Numbered from the stretch's first letter, positions 1 through 9,190 are shown. The stretch: DNA of 64,000 nt from Methylothermaceae bacteria B42 (GCA_001566965.1 LSNW01000004.1:1-64000); one strand, 5' to 3'. The notes: a model not told the origin generated them from the letters alone. A program made the numbers and translations.

Positions 1-181
1 AGTAAGTTTCAAATTCCGGCGCAAAGGAATCCAGGCCGGCACTCCAGCCATAAACCCCTTCATACCACCGGACCCACATATAAAATACCGTGTACAGCAG
101 AATCGCAAATGTTAACCACTTTTTGTCCAAAAGCGGCGCATCTTGCTCTGCCGCACCTACAGCTTGACTCGTTGCAGCCAT
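1..181 (-). CDS. pmoC: Particulate methane monooxygenase subunit C, N-terminal part (cut by window edge)
   Basis: The minus strand from 181 down to 1 reads as 60 residues starting MAATSQAVGAAEQDAPLLDK. It continues through a membrane segment into WVRWYEGVYGWSAGLDSF and PEFETY, the conserved start of PmoC in gammaproteobacterial methanotrophs. PmoC is a membrane subunit of the copper enzyme that oxidises methane to methanol; pmoA and pmoB normally follow it and would lie outside the window. An AAGGAGG ribosome binding site sits 7 bases before the ATG. The related ammonia monooxygenase AmoC is less likely given this N-terminal wording. The remaining roughly 190 residues are not visible. Confidence 0.93.
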   Translation of the reverse strand, partial: MAATSQAVGAAEQDAPLLDKKWLTFAILLYTVFYMWVRWYEGVYGWSAGLDSFAPEFETY

Positions 182-182
182 T

Positions 183-209
183 GAGTTACCTCCTTAACTT
201 AGTTAACTC
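183..209 (-). promoter_or_regulatory. Inverted repeat enclosing the pmoC ribosome binding site
   Basis: As read on the minus strand, GAGTTA (204-209) pairs with TAACTC (183-188), and the 15-base loop contains the AAGGAGG site. A second small palindrome, TTAACT/AGTTAA, overlaps it. The pairing could modulate ribosome access to pmoC, but the stem is only 6 bp and AU-rich, so a regulatory role is inference. Confidence 0.4.
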
Positions 210-301
210 ATTTGTTATCACTATCAGTAAAAGCGAAGATTCCTTCCTTCTCTTCGACACCTGCACAAAGCGCAGGCGACCTCCTTCCTTCGGTACCCGC
301 C

Positions 302-329
302 AGTCTAGCACCACGCGTCGGGTTGTCAA
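302..329 (-). promoter_or_regulatory. Sigma-70 promoter of the pmoC operon
   Basis: On the minus strand a consensus -35 TTGACA (324-329) is followed after 16 bases by the -10 hexamer TAGACT (302-307). Transcription would start near 295, giving a 5' leader of about 115 bases before the pmoC ATG at 181. The leader contains a short stem CCTGC/GCAGG and two purine-rich AAGGAAGGA stretches. Sigma-70-type promoters upstream of pmoC are known from methanotrophs; the exact start here is inferred. Confidence 0.75.
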
Positions 330-617
330 GAGTTCAGTATTGGGAAGTCTTGTTCAGCTAGGTAATTCATAAAAGCAGCAGAGAATGTGATTGCTTTGGT
401 GGCTTTGCCTTCAAAACGATAGGAAGTTGGAGTTTGTGGTGATTCACAAAATCATCCCTGAATGCTGAGCCAATGACGATGCAATTTTTTTAAAGGGTTT
501 CATTTATGCATCGCAGATACTTTATCTTTTCAATTTTCCGCTAGAGTAGAGAGTATTATTCAGGTTTTTTCGTGCCAACGAAGCGTTGGCTTCCATTAAT
601 CAACCTATATCTTATTT
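330..617. other. Intergenic region between divergent pmoC and ppnN
   Basis: This is the rest of the 436-base gap between pmoC and ppnN. It is AT-rich and holds no supportable gene. A perfect 7-bp stem with an AAG loop (GCCAACG 574-580, CGTTGGC 584-590) lies 27 bases before the ppnN start and would be in its 5' leader. No clear sigma-70 promoter for ppnN was recognised, although AT-rich hexamers are present around 540-560. Confidence 0.4.
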
Positions 618-2003
618 ATGAAGAATAATCGTTCTGATGTCATAACCAAGCCGGTCCAAGTCACCCCAGAGGGGGCATTGGAGATTCTTTCCAAGAAAGA
701 AGTCAGTCATCTTTTAGATAGCACGCATACTCAGCTATATGAAACCTTCCGAAAATGTGCGCTGGCAGTTCTCAATTGTGGTAGTTCTCTTGATAACTCC
801 AAGGCTGTGTTTGAGCAGTTTAGAGACTTTGCTTTATCCATTCGGCAGCAGGAACGCGGTATCAAATTGGAACTTATCAATGCACCGGCCAGCGCCTTTG
901 TTGATGGGCATATGATCAAGGGGATACGGGAACATTTATTCTCTGTGCTCAGGGATATTGTCTATACCCATCAACAAATTCTTGAGAGCGGCACCTTTGA
1001 TCTCAGCCTGTCCAATGATATTACCGATGCTGTATTTCATATTTTGCGCAATGCAGCAGTACTCATTCCTCAACGCCCACCGGATCTGGTTGTTTGCTGG
1101 GGTGGTCATGCCATTAATCATCATGAATATGAATACACTAAGGAAGTAGGATATGAGCTTGGTTTGCGCGGCATGCATATTTGCACTGGTTGCGGGCCTG
1201 GTGCCATGAAAGGCCCTATGAAAGGCGCCACCATCGGTCATGCCAAGCAAAGGCTGTATGCCGGCAGATACCTGGGAATATCCGAGCCGGGCATCATTGC
1301 CGCAGAACCGCCAAACCCCATAGTCAATAGTTTGGTTATCATGCCTGATATTGAAAAAAGACTGGAAGCTTTTGTGAGGGTTGGCCATGGTATCGTTGTA
1401 TTTCCTGGTGGTGTTGGAACCTTTGAGGAAATTTTATACATTCTCGGCATATTATTGCATCCAGCCAACAGTGACCTTCCCTTCCCGCTGGTTTTAACCG
1501 GCCCAAAGCAAAGCATGGGGTACTTTCACCAAATTGACGAGTTTCTCAAGGTTACGTTGGGCGCTGAAGTAACTCATCGATACAAAGTGGTGATAGGGGA
1601 TGCCTATGAAACCGCATTAATAATGAAGCAAGGCATGGAGCAAGTACGCCAGCACCGTCAACGTACCCATGATGCATATTATTTCAACTGGCGTTTAGTT
1701 ATTGACCCTGATTTTCAGCAGCCCTTCATCCCCACTCATGAGAATATGGCACAACTGAATTTAACCCCGGACCTTCCGCCTCACCAGTTGGCTGCCCAGC
1801 TCAGGCGGGCTTTTTCCGGTATTGTCGCTGCCAATGTCAAAGAGATGGGAATTAAAGAAGTAGAAAAATATGGTCCTTTTGAAATTCAGGGCGATGCCAA
1901 AATACTCCAACCGCTGCAAACGTTATTGAATGCTTTGGTACAACAAAAGCGAATGAAACTAGCTAATCATTACGAACCAACATATCGCTTGATTCCGACT
2001 TAA
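618..2003 (+). CDS. ppnN: Pyrimidine/purine nucleotide 5'-monophosphate nucleosidase (PpnN/YgdH, LOG family)
   Basis: The 461 residues match the length and layout of E. coli PpnN (454 aa), a cytoplasmic nucleosidase that splits nucleoside monophosphates into base and ribose 5-phosphate. The LOG core is visible: GCGPGAMKGP at about 191-200 and PGGVGTFEE at about 263-271, the phosphate-binding and catalytic motif of this family (often mislabelled lysine decarboxylase). Long N- and C-terminal extensions are typical of PpnN and separate it from short LOG cytokinin enzymes. The start is ATG with only a weak ribosome site. The stop codon lies inside the end of repeat element A3. Confidence 0.92.
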   Translation: MKNNRSDVITKPVQVTPEGALEILSKKEVSHLLDSTHTQLYETFRKCALAVLNCGSSLDNSKAVFEQFRDFALSIRQQERGIKLELINAPASAFVDGHMIKGIREHLFSVLRDIVYTHQQILESGTFDLSLSNDITDAVFHILRNAAVLIPQRPPDLVVCWGGHAINHHEYEYTKEVGYELGLRGMHICTGCGPGAMKGPMKGATIGHAKQRLYAGRYLGISEPGIIAAEPPNPIVNSLVIMPDIEKRLEAFVRVGHGIVVFPGGVGTFEEILYILGILLHPANSDLPFPLVLTGPKQSMGYFHQIDEFLKVTLGAEVTHRYKVVIGDAYETALIMKQGMEQVRQHRQRTHDAYYFNWRLVIDPDFQQPFIPTHENMAQLNLTPDLPPHQLAAQLRRAFSGIVAANVKEMGIKEVEKYGPFEIQGDAKILQPLQTLLNALVQQKRMKLANHYEPTYRLIPT

Positions 2004-2162
2004 ATTTTGTAATTGATTTGAGCACTGAGAGTTAATCAAGACTGCGAACAAGGCGGAAAAGCGATTTTTGGCGCATCTATAGCGGCGCGAAGGTGAATAT
2101 GGGTGCTGCTAATGTAGCACAATGGCTTGATTTGTCCGCCAAATCTCTTGCAAAATTCAGCT
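1998..2162 (-). repeat. Dispersed palindromic element A, diverged copy 3
   Basis: This segment matches the reverse complement of copies A1 and A2 in order and spacing. It opens ACTTAAATTTTG, continues with GATTTGAGCACTGAG (GATTCGAGCACCGAG in A2), CAAGGCGG and GGCTTGATTTG, and closes CTTGCAAAATTCAG. Many positions differ, so it is an old copy. The ppnN stop codon (2001-2003) lies in its left terminal repeat. It has no coding capacity. Confidence 0.6.
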
Positions 2163-2239
2163 CCGAGCTGAAACTTGACGTAATCTTTCGTTACACGCTG
2201 TCAAAGCTATATCTTGAATATAGTGATAAGGTTCATTGA

Positions 2240-3112
2240 ATGAATCAGTTGATCCCCCTTTCCGAGAGTGCTCAGAATTTACAATGGCAGCGCGGGCCCC
2301 TGCCAGCTTCAGATTATCAGGCGTTGATTGAAGCGGTTCATTATCTGGAAAACCCTGGCTTGGCCGCGAGATTGTCTCACTACATAGGCATGCCTGTTGA
2401 AAAAGCGCTTGCCTCCCTTCCCGATAACTTAGTCAAACCGGTCACACAGATTACTCAAGACGCCCTAAATAAAGCCTTAAATGCTGCGTTGCTTACCTTA
2501 CCCAAAGAAAGAAACCGTAAATCAACGCCTCGACTGATTCATAACCTTTTGGCGGGTACTAGCGGAGCGCTGGGGGGGAGCTTTGGAATTGCAAGTCTTG
2601 CCGTTGAGTTGCCGGTTTCTGCAACCCTCATGTTACGTGCTATTGCTGCTACTGCACATGAGCAGGGTGAGAATATTAACGAGCCTGATTCCAAGCTGGC
2701 TTGTTTGGAAGTTTTTGCTTTTGGCGGACCTGCTGACAAAGATGACAACAGCGAGATTGGTTATTATGCCGTGAGAGCATTTTTAGCTAAAACCATGGAG
2801 GAATCGGCGAAGCATCTCATGAAAAAAGGGTTGGCCAAAGAAGGAGCGCCCGCGTTAGTCCGCTTTATCAACGCAGTTTCTCAGCGTTTCAGTGTACAAG
2901 TATCGCAGAAATTCGCCCTACAAGCGCTCCCAGCAGTTGGCGCTTTCAGTGGCGCGACAGTCAATATTCTTTTCATGTCCCACTTTCAGGATATGGCTTA
3001 CGCCCATTTTACCATCCGGCGGCTAGAGCGTGCTTATGGTAAAGAGCGGGTGCGAAGTTTGTATGAAGGGGTAACTGCACGTCAAGAAGAACTTTCTAAC
3101 GGCAAAGCGTGA
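2240..3112 (+). CDS. EcsC family protein
   Basis: The 290 residues resemble the EcsC family: a helical N-terminus, then a glycine/alanine-rich stretch (LLAGTSGALGGSFG at about 107-120) and LPVSATLMLRAIAATA at about 127-142, followed by a helical C-terminal half. EcsC proteins are named after the third gene of the Bacillus ecs operon and their biochemical role is unknown. The gene stands alone, between element A3 and a bidirectional terminator shared with tRNA-Ser. An AAGG motif lies about 8 bases before the ATG. The family call rests on overall pattern, not on catalytic residues. Confidence 0.75.
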   Translation: MNQLIPLSESAQNLQWQRGPLPASDYQALIEAVHYLENPGLAARLSHYIGMPVEKALASLPDNLVKPVTQITQDALNKALNAALLTLPKERNRKSTPRLIHNLLAGTSGALGGSFGIASLAVELPVSATLMLRAIAATAHEQGENINEPDSKLACLEVFAFGGPADKDDNSEIGYYAVRAFLAKTMEESAKHLMKKGLAKEGAPALVRFINAVSQRFSVQVSQKFALQALPAVGAFSGATVNILFMSHFQDMAYAHFTIRRLERAYGKERVRSLYEGVTARQEELSNGKA

Positions 3113-3161
3113 TCGTCTAATAGATTTGGTCGAAACGAAAGGGTGATTTTGGCCAATAAAT

Positions 3162-3195
3162 AAAAGACACTAGGAAATTCCACCGGTGCCTTTTT
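3162..3195. terminator. Bidirectional terminator between the EcsC gene and tRNA-Ser
   Basis: AAAGACAC pairs with GTGCCTTT (one G-U) around a GGAAATTCC core. TTTTTG follows on the plus strand and TTTTATTTATT on the minus strand. It can therefore end both the EcsC transcript and the tRNA-Ser transcript. Confidence 0.75.
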
Positions 3196-3202
3196 GTTTA
3201 TA

Positions 3203-3293
3203 TGGCGGAGAGGGAGGGATTCGAACCCTCGATGGGCTTTTAACCCATACTCCCTTAGCAGGGGAGCGCCTTCAGCCACTCGGCCACCTCTCC
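3203..3293 (-). tRNA. tRNA-Ser (anticodon GCT)
   Basis: On the minus strand the 91 bases run from GGAGAGGTGGCC to CCTCTCCGCCA. The 7-bp acceptor stem GGAGAGG/CCTCTCC, the D arm, the anticodon stem CTCCC/GGGAG with loop CTGCTAA (anticodon GCT, reading AGC/AGU), a long class II variable arm and the T arm GGGTTCGAATCCC can all be drawn. CCA is encoded. It lies downstream of csrA, the usual alaS-csrA-tRNA-Ser order of gammaproteobacteria. Confidence 0.97.
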
Positions 3294-3316
3294 TTAAATT
3301 TAAAGTGTTACAATTT

Positions 3317-3562
3317 TTATTCCGATTGAGAATCTTCCTGGTCTTCCGATAAGTTAGATTCAGAAGGCGTTTCTGTTCCAGCTTGAGATTCGGCTTCTTT
3401 CTCGCGCTTAATACGCTCGTAGATCTCTTCGCGATGAACAGATACTTCTTTTGGCGCGTTCACGCCGATCCGAACTTGATTACCTTTGACACCTAATACG
3501 GTAACAGTGACATTGTCACCAATTACCAAAGTTTCCCCTACTCTCCGAGTTAATATAAGCAT
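3317..3562 (-). CDS. csrA: Carbon storage regulator CsrA with acidic C-terminal tail
   Basis: The protein starts [20 protein letters not shown] and continues with [28 protein letters not shown], the near-invariant CsrA/RsmA RNA-binding fold. It binds GGA-containing hairpins in mRNA leaders and controls translation of carbon metabolism and motility genes. The start is the ATG at 3562, preceded by AGGATGA; an upstream in-frame start would add 14 residues absent from the family. At 81 residues it is longer than the usual 61-65: about 20 extra residues rich in Glu, Ser and Asp follow the core. It lies between lysC and tRNA-Ser, the Pseudomonas-like order. Confidence 0.96.
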   Translation of the reverse strand: MLILTRRVGETLVIGDNVTVTVLGVKGNQVRIGVNAPKEVSVHREEIYERIKREKEAESQAGTETPSESNLSEDQEDSQSE

Positions 3563-3713
3563 AAGATCATCCTGTCTGTTGCTACTGTGAAGGCCAGCAT
3601 TCATGCCTTTGCGGTCTAGTTTGGCCTAACAGTTTGAAGTGCCGACCGATTATAGCACCTCAATTTTATTGAGCAAAGTACCTACTGTGCTTGAGAGCAT
3701 ACTTAACTACAAA

Positions 3714-4940
3714 TTAAGTAGATAATGCATGATCCAGTTCAAAAGCTTCGTGCAAGGTTCTGACTGCCAATTCCAGGTATTTTTCATCCAATACCACGGA
3801 AATCTTGATTTCCGATGTTGAGATCATGCGGATATTGATGCCTTCATCAGCCAGGGCGCGGAACATTTTGCTGGCAATGCCGGCATGAGATCTCATCCCC
3901 ACGCCGACAAGGGAGACTTTGACTATTTTGTCGTCACCCGTGACTTTCCGCGCGCTCAGGTCAGACTTCACTTGATTCAGAACTTCCATCGCTTTTGGAT
4001 AATCATTGCGATGCACGGTAAAAGTAAAGTCGGTGGTGGCATCTTCGGCCACGTTTTGGACAATCATATCCACTTCAATATTGGCATCGGCAATCGGCCC
4101 CAGAATTTTGGCGGCGATGCCAGGGCGGTCGGGCACGCCTTCCACCGTTAACTTAGCTTCATCCCGGTTAAAAGCAATTCCCGAAATTAATGCTTGTTCC
4201 ATAGCTTCATCCTCATAAGTAATTAGGGTGCCTTCGCCGTCATCAAAGGTTGAAAGCACCCGCAGCGGAACATTATATTTGCCGGCGAATTCCACCGCCC
4301 TGATTTGGAGCACCTTGGATCCCAGGCTGGCCATTTCCAACATTTCTTCGAAGGTGATCCGGTCTAGGCGCCGGGCCCGTGGTTCGACCCTGGGGTCTGT
4401 GGTATAGACGCCATCCACATCGGTATAAATCTGGCATTCATCGGCTTTTAACGCCGCTGCCAATGCAACCGCGGTCGTATCCGAGCCACCCCTGCCCAAG
4501 GTGGTGATATCCCCTTCTTCATTGACGCCCTGAAAGCCGGCAACGACAACGACTTTGCCTTGATCCAGGTCCTTGCGGATGCGGGTGGTATCAATATCCA
4601 CAATCCTTGCCTTGGTATGAGCGGCATCCGTCAAAATGCGGGCTTGGGCGCCGGTGTAGGAACTGGCAGGACAGCCCTTTTCTTCCAGCGCCATGCAAAG
4701 GAGGGCAATAGTAACCTGTTCGCCGGTGGAAAGCAGGACATCCAATTCACGAGGATTTGGGTGGTCCTGGACTTGCCGCGCCAAACCGAGCAAGCGATCC
4801 GTTTCCCCACTCATGGCGGAAACGACAACGACAATATCTTCCCCCCTTTGTTTTGCCTGAAGGATTTTATCGGCGACGTATTGAATTCTATCGACGGTTC
4901 CTACCGAAGTACCGCCGTATTTTTGTACAAATAATGGCAT
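3714..4940 (-). CDS. lysC: Aspartate kinase
   Basis: The 408-residue monofunctional aspartokinase phosphorylates L-aspartate, the first step to lysine, threonine, methionine and diaminopimelate. The N-terminal kinase domain carries KYGGTSVG at about 8-15 and a Thr/Asp-rich site (TTLGRGGSDTTAVALAA at about 147-163). Two ACT domains in the C-terminal third (VDMIVQN and GINIRMISTSEIKIS) suit allosteric control by end products. It lies between alaS and csrA, 36 bases after alaS, probably in the same transcript. No good ribosome site precedes the ATG. The length is normal for the alpha type of Pseudomonas-like enzymes. Confidence 0.96.
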   Translation of the reverse strand: MPLFVQKYGGTSVGTVDRIQYVADKILQAKQRGEDIVVVVSAMSGETDRLLGLARQVQDHPNPRELDVLLSTGEQVTIALLCMALEEKGCPASSYTGAQARILTDAAHTKARIVDIDTTRIRKDLDQGKVVVVAGFQGVNEEGDITTLGRGGSDTTAVALAAALKADECQIYTDVDGVYTTDPRVEPRARRLDRITFEEMLEMASLGSKVLQIRAVEFAGKYNVPLRVLSTFDDGEGTLITYEDEAMEQALISGIAFNRDEAKLTVEGVPDRPGIAAKILGPIADANIEVDMIVQNVAEDATTDFTFTVHRNDYPKAMEVLNQVKSDLSARKVTGDDKIVKVSLVGVGMRSHAGIASKMFRALADEGINIRMISTSEIKISVVLDEKYLELAVRTLHEAFELDHALST

Positions 4941-4976
4941 TGATAGTTTAATTGATATTGTCCGCGGTTAATGTCT

Positions 4977-7580
4977 TCAAACTTTCTCTTTGACCCAACC
5001 GGATACCGATTCCAGCGCTTGCTTGAGATTTTCGGGCTGGGTGCCGCCTGCTTGGGCAAAATCCGGCCGCCCGCCGCCACGGCCACCGATTTGCTGAGCG
5101 ACGAAATTGACCAGTTCGCCAGCTTTGAAACGATCCGTCAAATTCTGGGTGACGCCAGCAACCAGCGTGACTTTTCCATTATTGACCGTGGCCAATACGA
5201 TTACCGCTTTACCCATCTTGTTTTTTAGTTGGTCCAAGGTGGTTCGCAAAACTTTGGGATCACCATCCTCGAGCTTGGTTGCCAAAACTTTGATGCCATC
5301 GATTTCCACCGCCTGGGAGGTAAGATCGCCGCCTGCCTGGGAAGCGAGTTTGGATTTTAGTCGCTGTAGTTCTTTATCCAGTTGACGGTTCTGTTCCAGG
5401 AGCCTGACAGCTTTATCTTCCAGATTTTCCGGTTTGCATTTGAATATTTCCGCCAAAGCGGTAACCTGCCGGTCTGCAGTCTGCGCCCAGCGAACAGCCT
5501 GCTCGCCGGTAACGGCCTCAATTCTTCGGACCCCTGCGGCAATCCCCGTTTCTCCGGTTATTTTGAAAAAGCCGATATCCCCGGTACGTTGAACGTGAGT
5601 GCCCCCGCAAAGTTCTACGGAAAAATCCCCCATCGCCAGTACCCTTACCCGGTCGCCATACTTCTCCCCAAAGAGGGCCACGGCACCGGCGGCTAATGCT
5701 TCATCTCTCGCCATTTCCTGGGCAGAGACTTCCAGGTTACGGCGGATTTGCGCGTTGACCAGCCGTTCTATTTCCTCGATCTGATCCCGGGTGAGAGGCT
5801 CGAAGTGGGAGAAGTCAAAACGCAGGCGCTGCCAATCCACCAGCGAACCTTTCTGTTGGACATGGTCGCCGAGTAATTTGCGCAGCGCCGCATGCAGCAA
5901 GTGGGTGGCAGAGTGATTAAGGGCGGTGGCATTGCGTAGTTCTTCATCCACCTCGGCGGTGCATTCATCGCCGCGCTGCAATGTACCCTGCACGACTTTG
6001 CCCATGTGCAAAATAGCGTCGCCTTGTTTTTGGGTATCCTCAACCCGCATCAACCCAGATGTTGTTCGAATAACGCCCCGGTCACCCACTTGGCCACCGC
6101 TTTCGGCGTAAAATGGGGTTTTATCTAAAATGATGACCCCAGACTCTCCTGCTTCCAGCGCATTTACTTCTTCCCCTTCCTTGAACAAGGTGAGTATTTT
6201 TGCTTTTGTCTGTAGCTGGTCATAGCCAACAAACTGGGTTTTGGCGTGAATGGGGACAACTTTGTGGTAATCGGAACTGAATCCACTGGCGGCCCGGGCC
6301 CGCTCTCTTTGCCGGGCCATCGCCTGTTCGAATCCTTCCAAATCAAGTTCCAGACCATGTTCCAGGGCAAAATCCCGGGTCAGATCCACGGGAAAGCCAT
6401 AAGTATCATAAAGCTGGAAAATCAGCTCCCCCGGGATTCGCTTGCCTTGAAGGAGTTTTAGGCTCTCTTCCAGCAGCGCCAGCCCTTGCTCCAGCGTTTC
6501 AGCAAAACGCTGCTCTTCCTTGATCAGAATCTGCTCGATTCTTGATTGGCTGTCAATAAGTTCGGGATAGGCGTCCCCCATCACTTCGCAAAGAGGCGCC
6601 ACCAATTTGTGAAAGAAGCTATCGCGGATACCCAATTGATAGCCATGGCGAATGGCGCGGCGGATAATTCTTCTCAGCACATAACCCCGACCTTCGTTGG
6701 AAGGCAGCACGCCATCGGCAATCAAAAAAGCGGCGGCGCGAATATGGTCGGAAATCACCCGGAGTGAGTTATTGTCGAGATCTTCTATTTGAGCCAGTTT
6801 GGCCGCAGCCCGGATAAGGTGCTGAAAAACATCAATCTCGTAATTGCTGTGGACGCCTTGCATGACGGCGGCAATCCGCTCCAGACCCATCCCGGTATCT
6901 ACCGAGGGCTTTGGCAGGGGTGACAATGTTCCATCTGGCGCCCGGTCGTATTGCATGAAGACCAAGTTCCAGATTTCCACATAACGGTCCCCATCCGCTT
7001 CAGGTGTTCCCGGCGGCCCACCTGGAATTCCGGGACCGTGATCGTAAAATATTTCGGTGCATGGCCCACAGGGGCCGGTGTCGCCCATGGACCAAAAGTT
7101 GTCTTTGGCGCCGATGCGGGCAAAGCGCTCAGGGGAGACTTTTATTTCCTTCAGCCAAATGTCTTCGGCTTCTTGATCCTCTTCGAAAACCGTTACCCAC
7201 AATTTCTCTTGGGGGATAGCGAGATTTTCCGTCAAAAACTCCCAGGCGTAATGGATGGCCTCGCGCTTAAAGTAATCGCCGAAGCTGAAATTCCCCAGCA
7301 TCTCAAAGAAGGTATGATGGCGGGCCGTATAGCCCACGTTTTCAAGGTCATTATGCTTGCCGCCGGCGCGCAGGCATTTCTGGGCCGAGGCAGCGCGGGT
7401 ATAGGGGCGGGTTTCGCGCCCCAAAAACACATCCTTGAAGGGCACCATGCCCGCATTGGTGAACAGCAGAGTGGGGTCATTGGCTGGAACGAGCGAACTG
7501 GAAGGCACTACGGTATGACCGTGTTGGCGAAAGTAATCCAGGAATAAAGTGCGGATTTCCGCAGTGCTTAGTTTTTTCAT
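4977..7580 (-). CDS. alaS: Alanine--tRNA ligase
   Basis: The 867 residues have full AlaRS organisation. The class II catalytic domain is N-terminal (ending EVGYTARHH-like wording, then [15 protein letters not shown]). The editing domain carries the zinc-site motif [12 protein letters not shown] and the later CGGTH. The glycine-rich C-Ala end has [15 protein letters not shown]. It charges tRNA-Ala in the cytoplasm and clears mischarged Ser or Gly. The start is the ATG at 7580, whose A is the last base of the recX stop (TGATG); a TTG one codon upstream is also possible. It sits in the conserved recA-recX-alaS-csrA run. Confidence 0.97.
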   Translation of the reverse strand: MKKLSTAEIRTLFLDYFRQHGHTVVPSSSLVPANDPTLLFTNAGMVPFKDVFLGRETRPYTRAASAQKCLRAGGKHNDLENVGYTARHHTFFEMLGNFSFGDYFKREAIHYAWEFLTENLAIPQEKLWVTVFEEDQEAEDIWLKEIKVSPERFARIGAKDNFWSMGDTGPCGPCTEIFYDHGPGIPGGPPGTPEADGDRYVEIWNLVFMQYDRAPDGTLSPLPKPSVDTGMGLERIAAVMQGVHSNYEIDVFQHLIRAAAKLAQIEDLDNNSLRVISDHIRAAAFLIADGVLPSNEGRGYVLRRIIRRAIRHGYQLGIRDSFFHKLVAPLCEVMGDAYPELIDSQSRIEQILIKEEQRFAETLEQGLALLEESLKLLQGKRIPGELIFQLYDTYGFPVDLTRDFALEHGLELDLEGFEQAMARQRERARAASGFSSDYHKVVPIHAKTQFVGYDQLQTKAKILTLFKEGEEVNALEAGESGVIILDKTPFYAESGGQVGDRGVIRTTSGLMRVEDTQKQGDAILHMGKVVQGTLQRGDECTAEVDEELRNATALNHSATHLLHAALRKLLGDHVQQKGSLVDWQRLRFDFSHFEPLTRDQIEEIERLVNAQIRRNLEVSAQEMARDEALAAGAVALFGEKYGDRVRVLAMGDFSVELCGGTHVQRTGDIGFFKITGETGIAAGVRRIEAVTGEQAVRWAQTADRQVTALAEIFKCKPENLEDKAVRLLEQNRQLDKELQRLKSKLASQAGGDLTSQAVEIDGIKVLATKLEDGDPKVLRTTLDQLKNKMGKAVIVLATVNNGKVTLVAGVTQNLTDRFKAGELVNFVAQQIGGRGGGRPDFAQAGGTQPENLKQALESVSGWVKEKV

Positions 7581-8029
7581 CAATCATCCAATAGGCGATG
7601 AATTTGTTCGTATGCAAAGCCACGTTGTTGTAAAAACCGCCACCGCTTTGCCCGCTCCGTGGGATTGGTTATGGGCTTATTAGCATATTTTTGGCGGTAA
7701 ATTCGTTCCAATGCTTGCTCCCAATCAATGCCGCTACGGCTCAAGGTAGCGTCAATCAACTCGGGCGCCAGCCCTTTTTGCTGTAATTCATATCGAATTC
7801 GTACCGGTCCATGACCCCGCTGCCAGCGGGCTCGGACATAATTTTCCGCAAAACGTTGATCACTTTGCCAGCCTTGCTTTTGCAATTCGGCAATGACTTC
7901 AGCCACTGAAGTCTGCGGGAATCCCTTAGAAGTCAGTTTCCATGCCAATTCCTCGGCACCGTGCTCGCGCCGGGCCAGGAGCTTAAGGCAAATCTGTTTT
8001 ATTTTAGCGTGTTCATCCTGTCCGGTCAG
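7580..8029 (-). CDS. recX: Regulatory protein RecX, probable CTG start
   Basis: RecX binds RecA filaments and limits their extension. Canonical starts give only a 122-residue protein from TTG at 7948, beginning inside the first repeat. The same frame stays open upstream and encodes [19 protein letters not shown], the expected RecX N-terminus (ALxLLARREHSxxEL). The frame holds no ATG, GTG or TTG there. The best candidate is CTG at 8029, overlapping the recA stop (CTGA) with GGAG 8-11 bases before it. This gives 149 residues, the normal family length. Three RecX repeats follow (for example [14 protein letters not shown] and [12 protein letters not shown]). Confidence 0.85.
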   Translation of the reverse strand: MTGQDEHAKIKQICLKLLARREHGAEELAWKLTSKGFPQTSVAEVIAELQKQGWQSDQRFAENYVRARWQRGHGPVRIRYELQQKGLAPELIDATLSRSGIDWEQALERIYRQKYANKPITNPTERAKRWRFLQQRGFAYEQIHRLLDD

Positions 8030-9075
8030 TCTTTCTTCTCCGCAGTGACGGCTACTTCATCCTCTCCAGGCTCGGGTTGCTTTGTACCAAAAGCTTTGGC
8101 CCGGATCTGTTCCTCCAGCTTTTCCGCCAGTTCCGGGTGTTCTTTCAAGTATTGCCGGGCATTATCCTTGCCTTGGCCGATGCGCTCCTTGCCAATACTG
8201 TACCAAGCCCCGGCTTTTTGCACGAAACCATAGTCAACGCCAAGGTCAATCAGCTCTCCGAGCTTGGAGATTCCCTCGCCGTAAAGGATTTCGAAATTGG
8301 CGGTTTTAAACGGGGGGGCGACTTTGTTCTTGACCACTTTCACTTTGGTTTCGTTGCCGAGCACTTCTTCGCCCTTTTTAATGGCACCGGTACGGCGGAT
8401 ATCCAGACGCACGGAAGCGTAAAATTTGAGCGCGTTACCGCCGGTGGTGGTTTCCGGGTTGCCAAACATGACGCCAATTTTCATGCGGATCTGATTGATA
8501 AAGATCACCAGAGCATTGGAGCGCTTGATGTTGGCGGTCAGTTTACGCAGCGCCTGGGACATGAGCCGGGCTTGGAGGCCAACGTGGGCATCGCCCATTT
8601 CCCCTTCGATCTCAGCTTTTGGCGTCAAAGCCGCTACGGAGTCCACCACGATAATATCAACGGCGCCAGAACGTACCAGCATATCGACAATTTCAAGTGC
8701 CTGTTCACCGGTGTCTGGCTGGGAGACCAGCAGGTCGTCGAGATTGACCCCAAGTTTTTGCGCATATACCGGGTCGAGCGCGTGCTCGGCATCGACGAAT
8801 GCAGCGACGCCACCTTTTTTTTGTCCCTGCGCAATAGCGGACAGGGCCAGCGTGGTTTTGCCGGATGATTCCGGACCATAGATTTCCACCACGCGTCCCT
8901 TGGGCAGTCCGCCGATACCCAGGGCAATATCCAAGGCCAAAGAGCCGGTGGAAACCGCTTCGATATCACGCACAGGGCCTGTGTCTCCCATGCGCATTAC
9001 CGCGCCTTTACCGTATTGTTTCTCGATCTGTAGAAGCGCCGCGCCAAGCGCTTTGCGTTTGTTTTCGTCTAGCAT
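8026..9075 (-). CDS. recA: Recombinase RecA
   Basis: The 349 residues are textbook RecA, the ATP-dependent strand-exchange protein and LexA co-protease activator. Walker A GPESSGKT lies at about 67-74. The Walker B region [11 protein letters not shown], the L1/L2 DNA-binding loops (including [22 protein letters not shown]) and the acidic C-terminal tail are present. The start is the ATG at 9075, preceded by AGGCAGGA; a TTG six codons upstream is less likely. A GATAAT -10-like hexamer lies about 25 bases upstream. No convincing LexA box (CTGT-N8-ACAG) was seen in the 115 bases before the gene. recX overlaps its end. Confidence 0.98.
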   Translation of the reverse strand: MLDENKRKALGAALLQIEKQYGKGAVMRMGDTGPVRDIEAVSTGSLALDIALGIGGLPKGRVVEIYGPESSGKTTLALSAIAQGQKKGGVAAFVDAEHALDPVYAQKLGVNLDDLLVSQPDTGEQALEIVDMLVRSGAVDIIVVDSVAALTPKAEIEGEMGDAHVGLQARLMSQALRKLTANIKRSNALVIFINQIRMKIGVMFGNPETTTGGNALKFYASVRLDIRRTGAIKKGEEVLGNETKVKVVKNKVAPPFKTANFEILYGEGISKLGELIDLGVDYGFVQKAGAWYSIGKERIGQGKDNARQYLKEHPELAEKLEEQIRAKAFGTKQPEPGEDEVAVTAEKKD

Positions 9076-9190
9076 GATTCCTGCCTGATTCAAAATTTCT
9101 ATATTATCTCATACCGCCAACATGGCCGGTAGCGTTGCGATTACTGTCTTAACATATTAAATTGGAAATGGGCGGGATATGGGATTTGCT

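Noticed and set aside
109-372. 87-residue plus-strand open frame overlapping the start of pmoC
   Set aside because: It is antisense to the real pmoC start and its promoter and has no ribosome site or recognisable protein.
6951-7547. 198-residue open frame antisense to alaS
   Set aside because: Composition is that of a codon-bias shadow; the alaS frame has full conserved domains.
8077-8868. 263-residue open frame antisense to recA
   Set aside because: Shadow of a highly conserved gene; no start signal.
9076-9190. LexA box upstream of recA
   Set aside because: An ACTGT half-like word is present, but no CTGT-N8-ACAG palindrome could be drawn.
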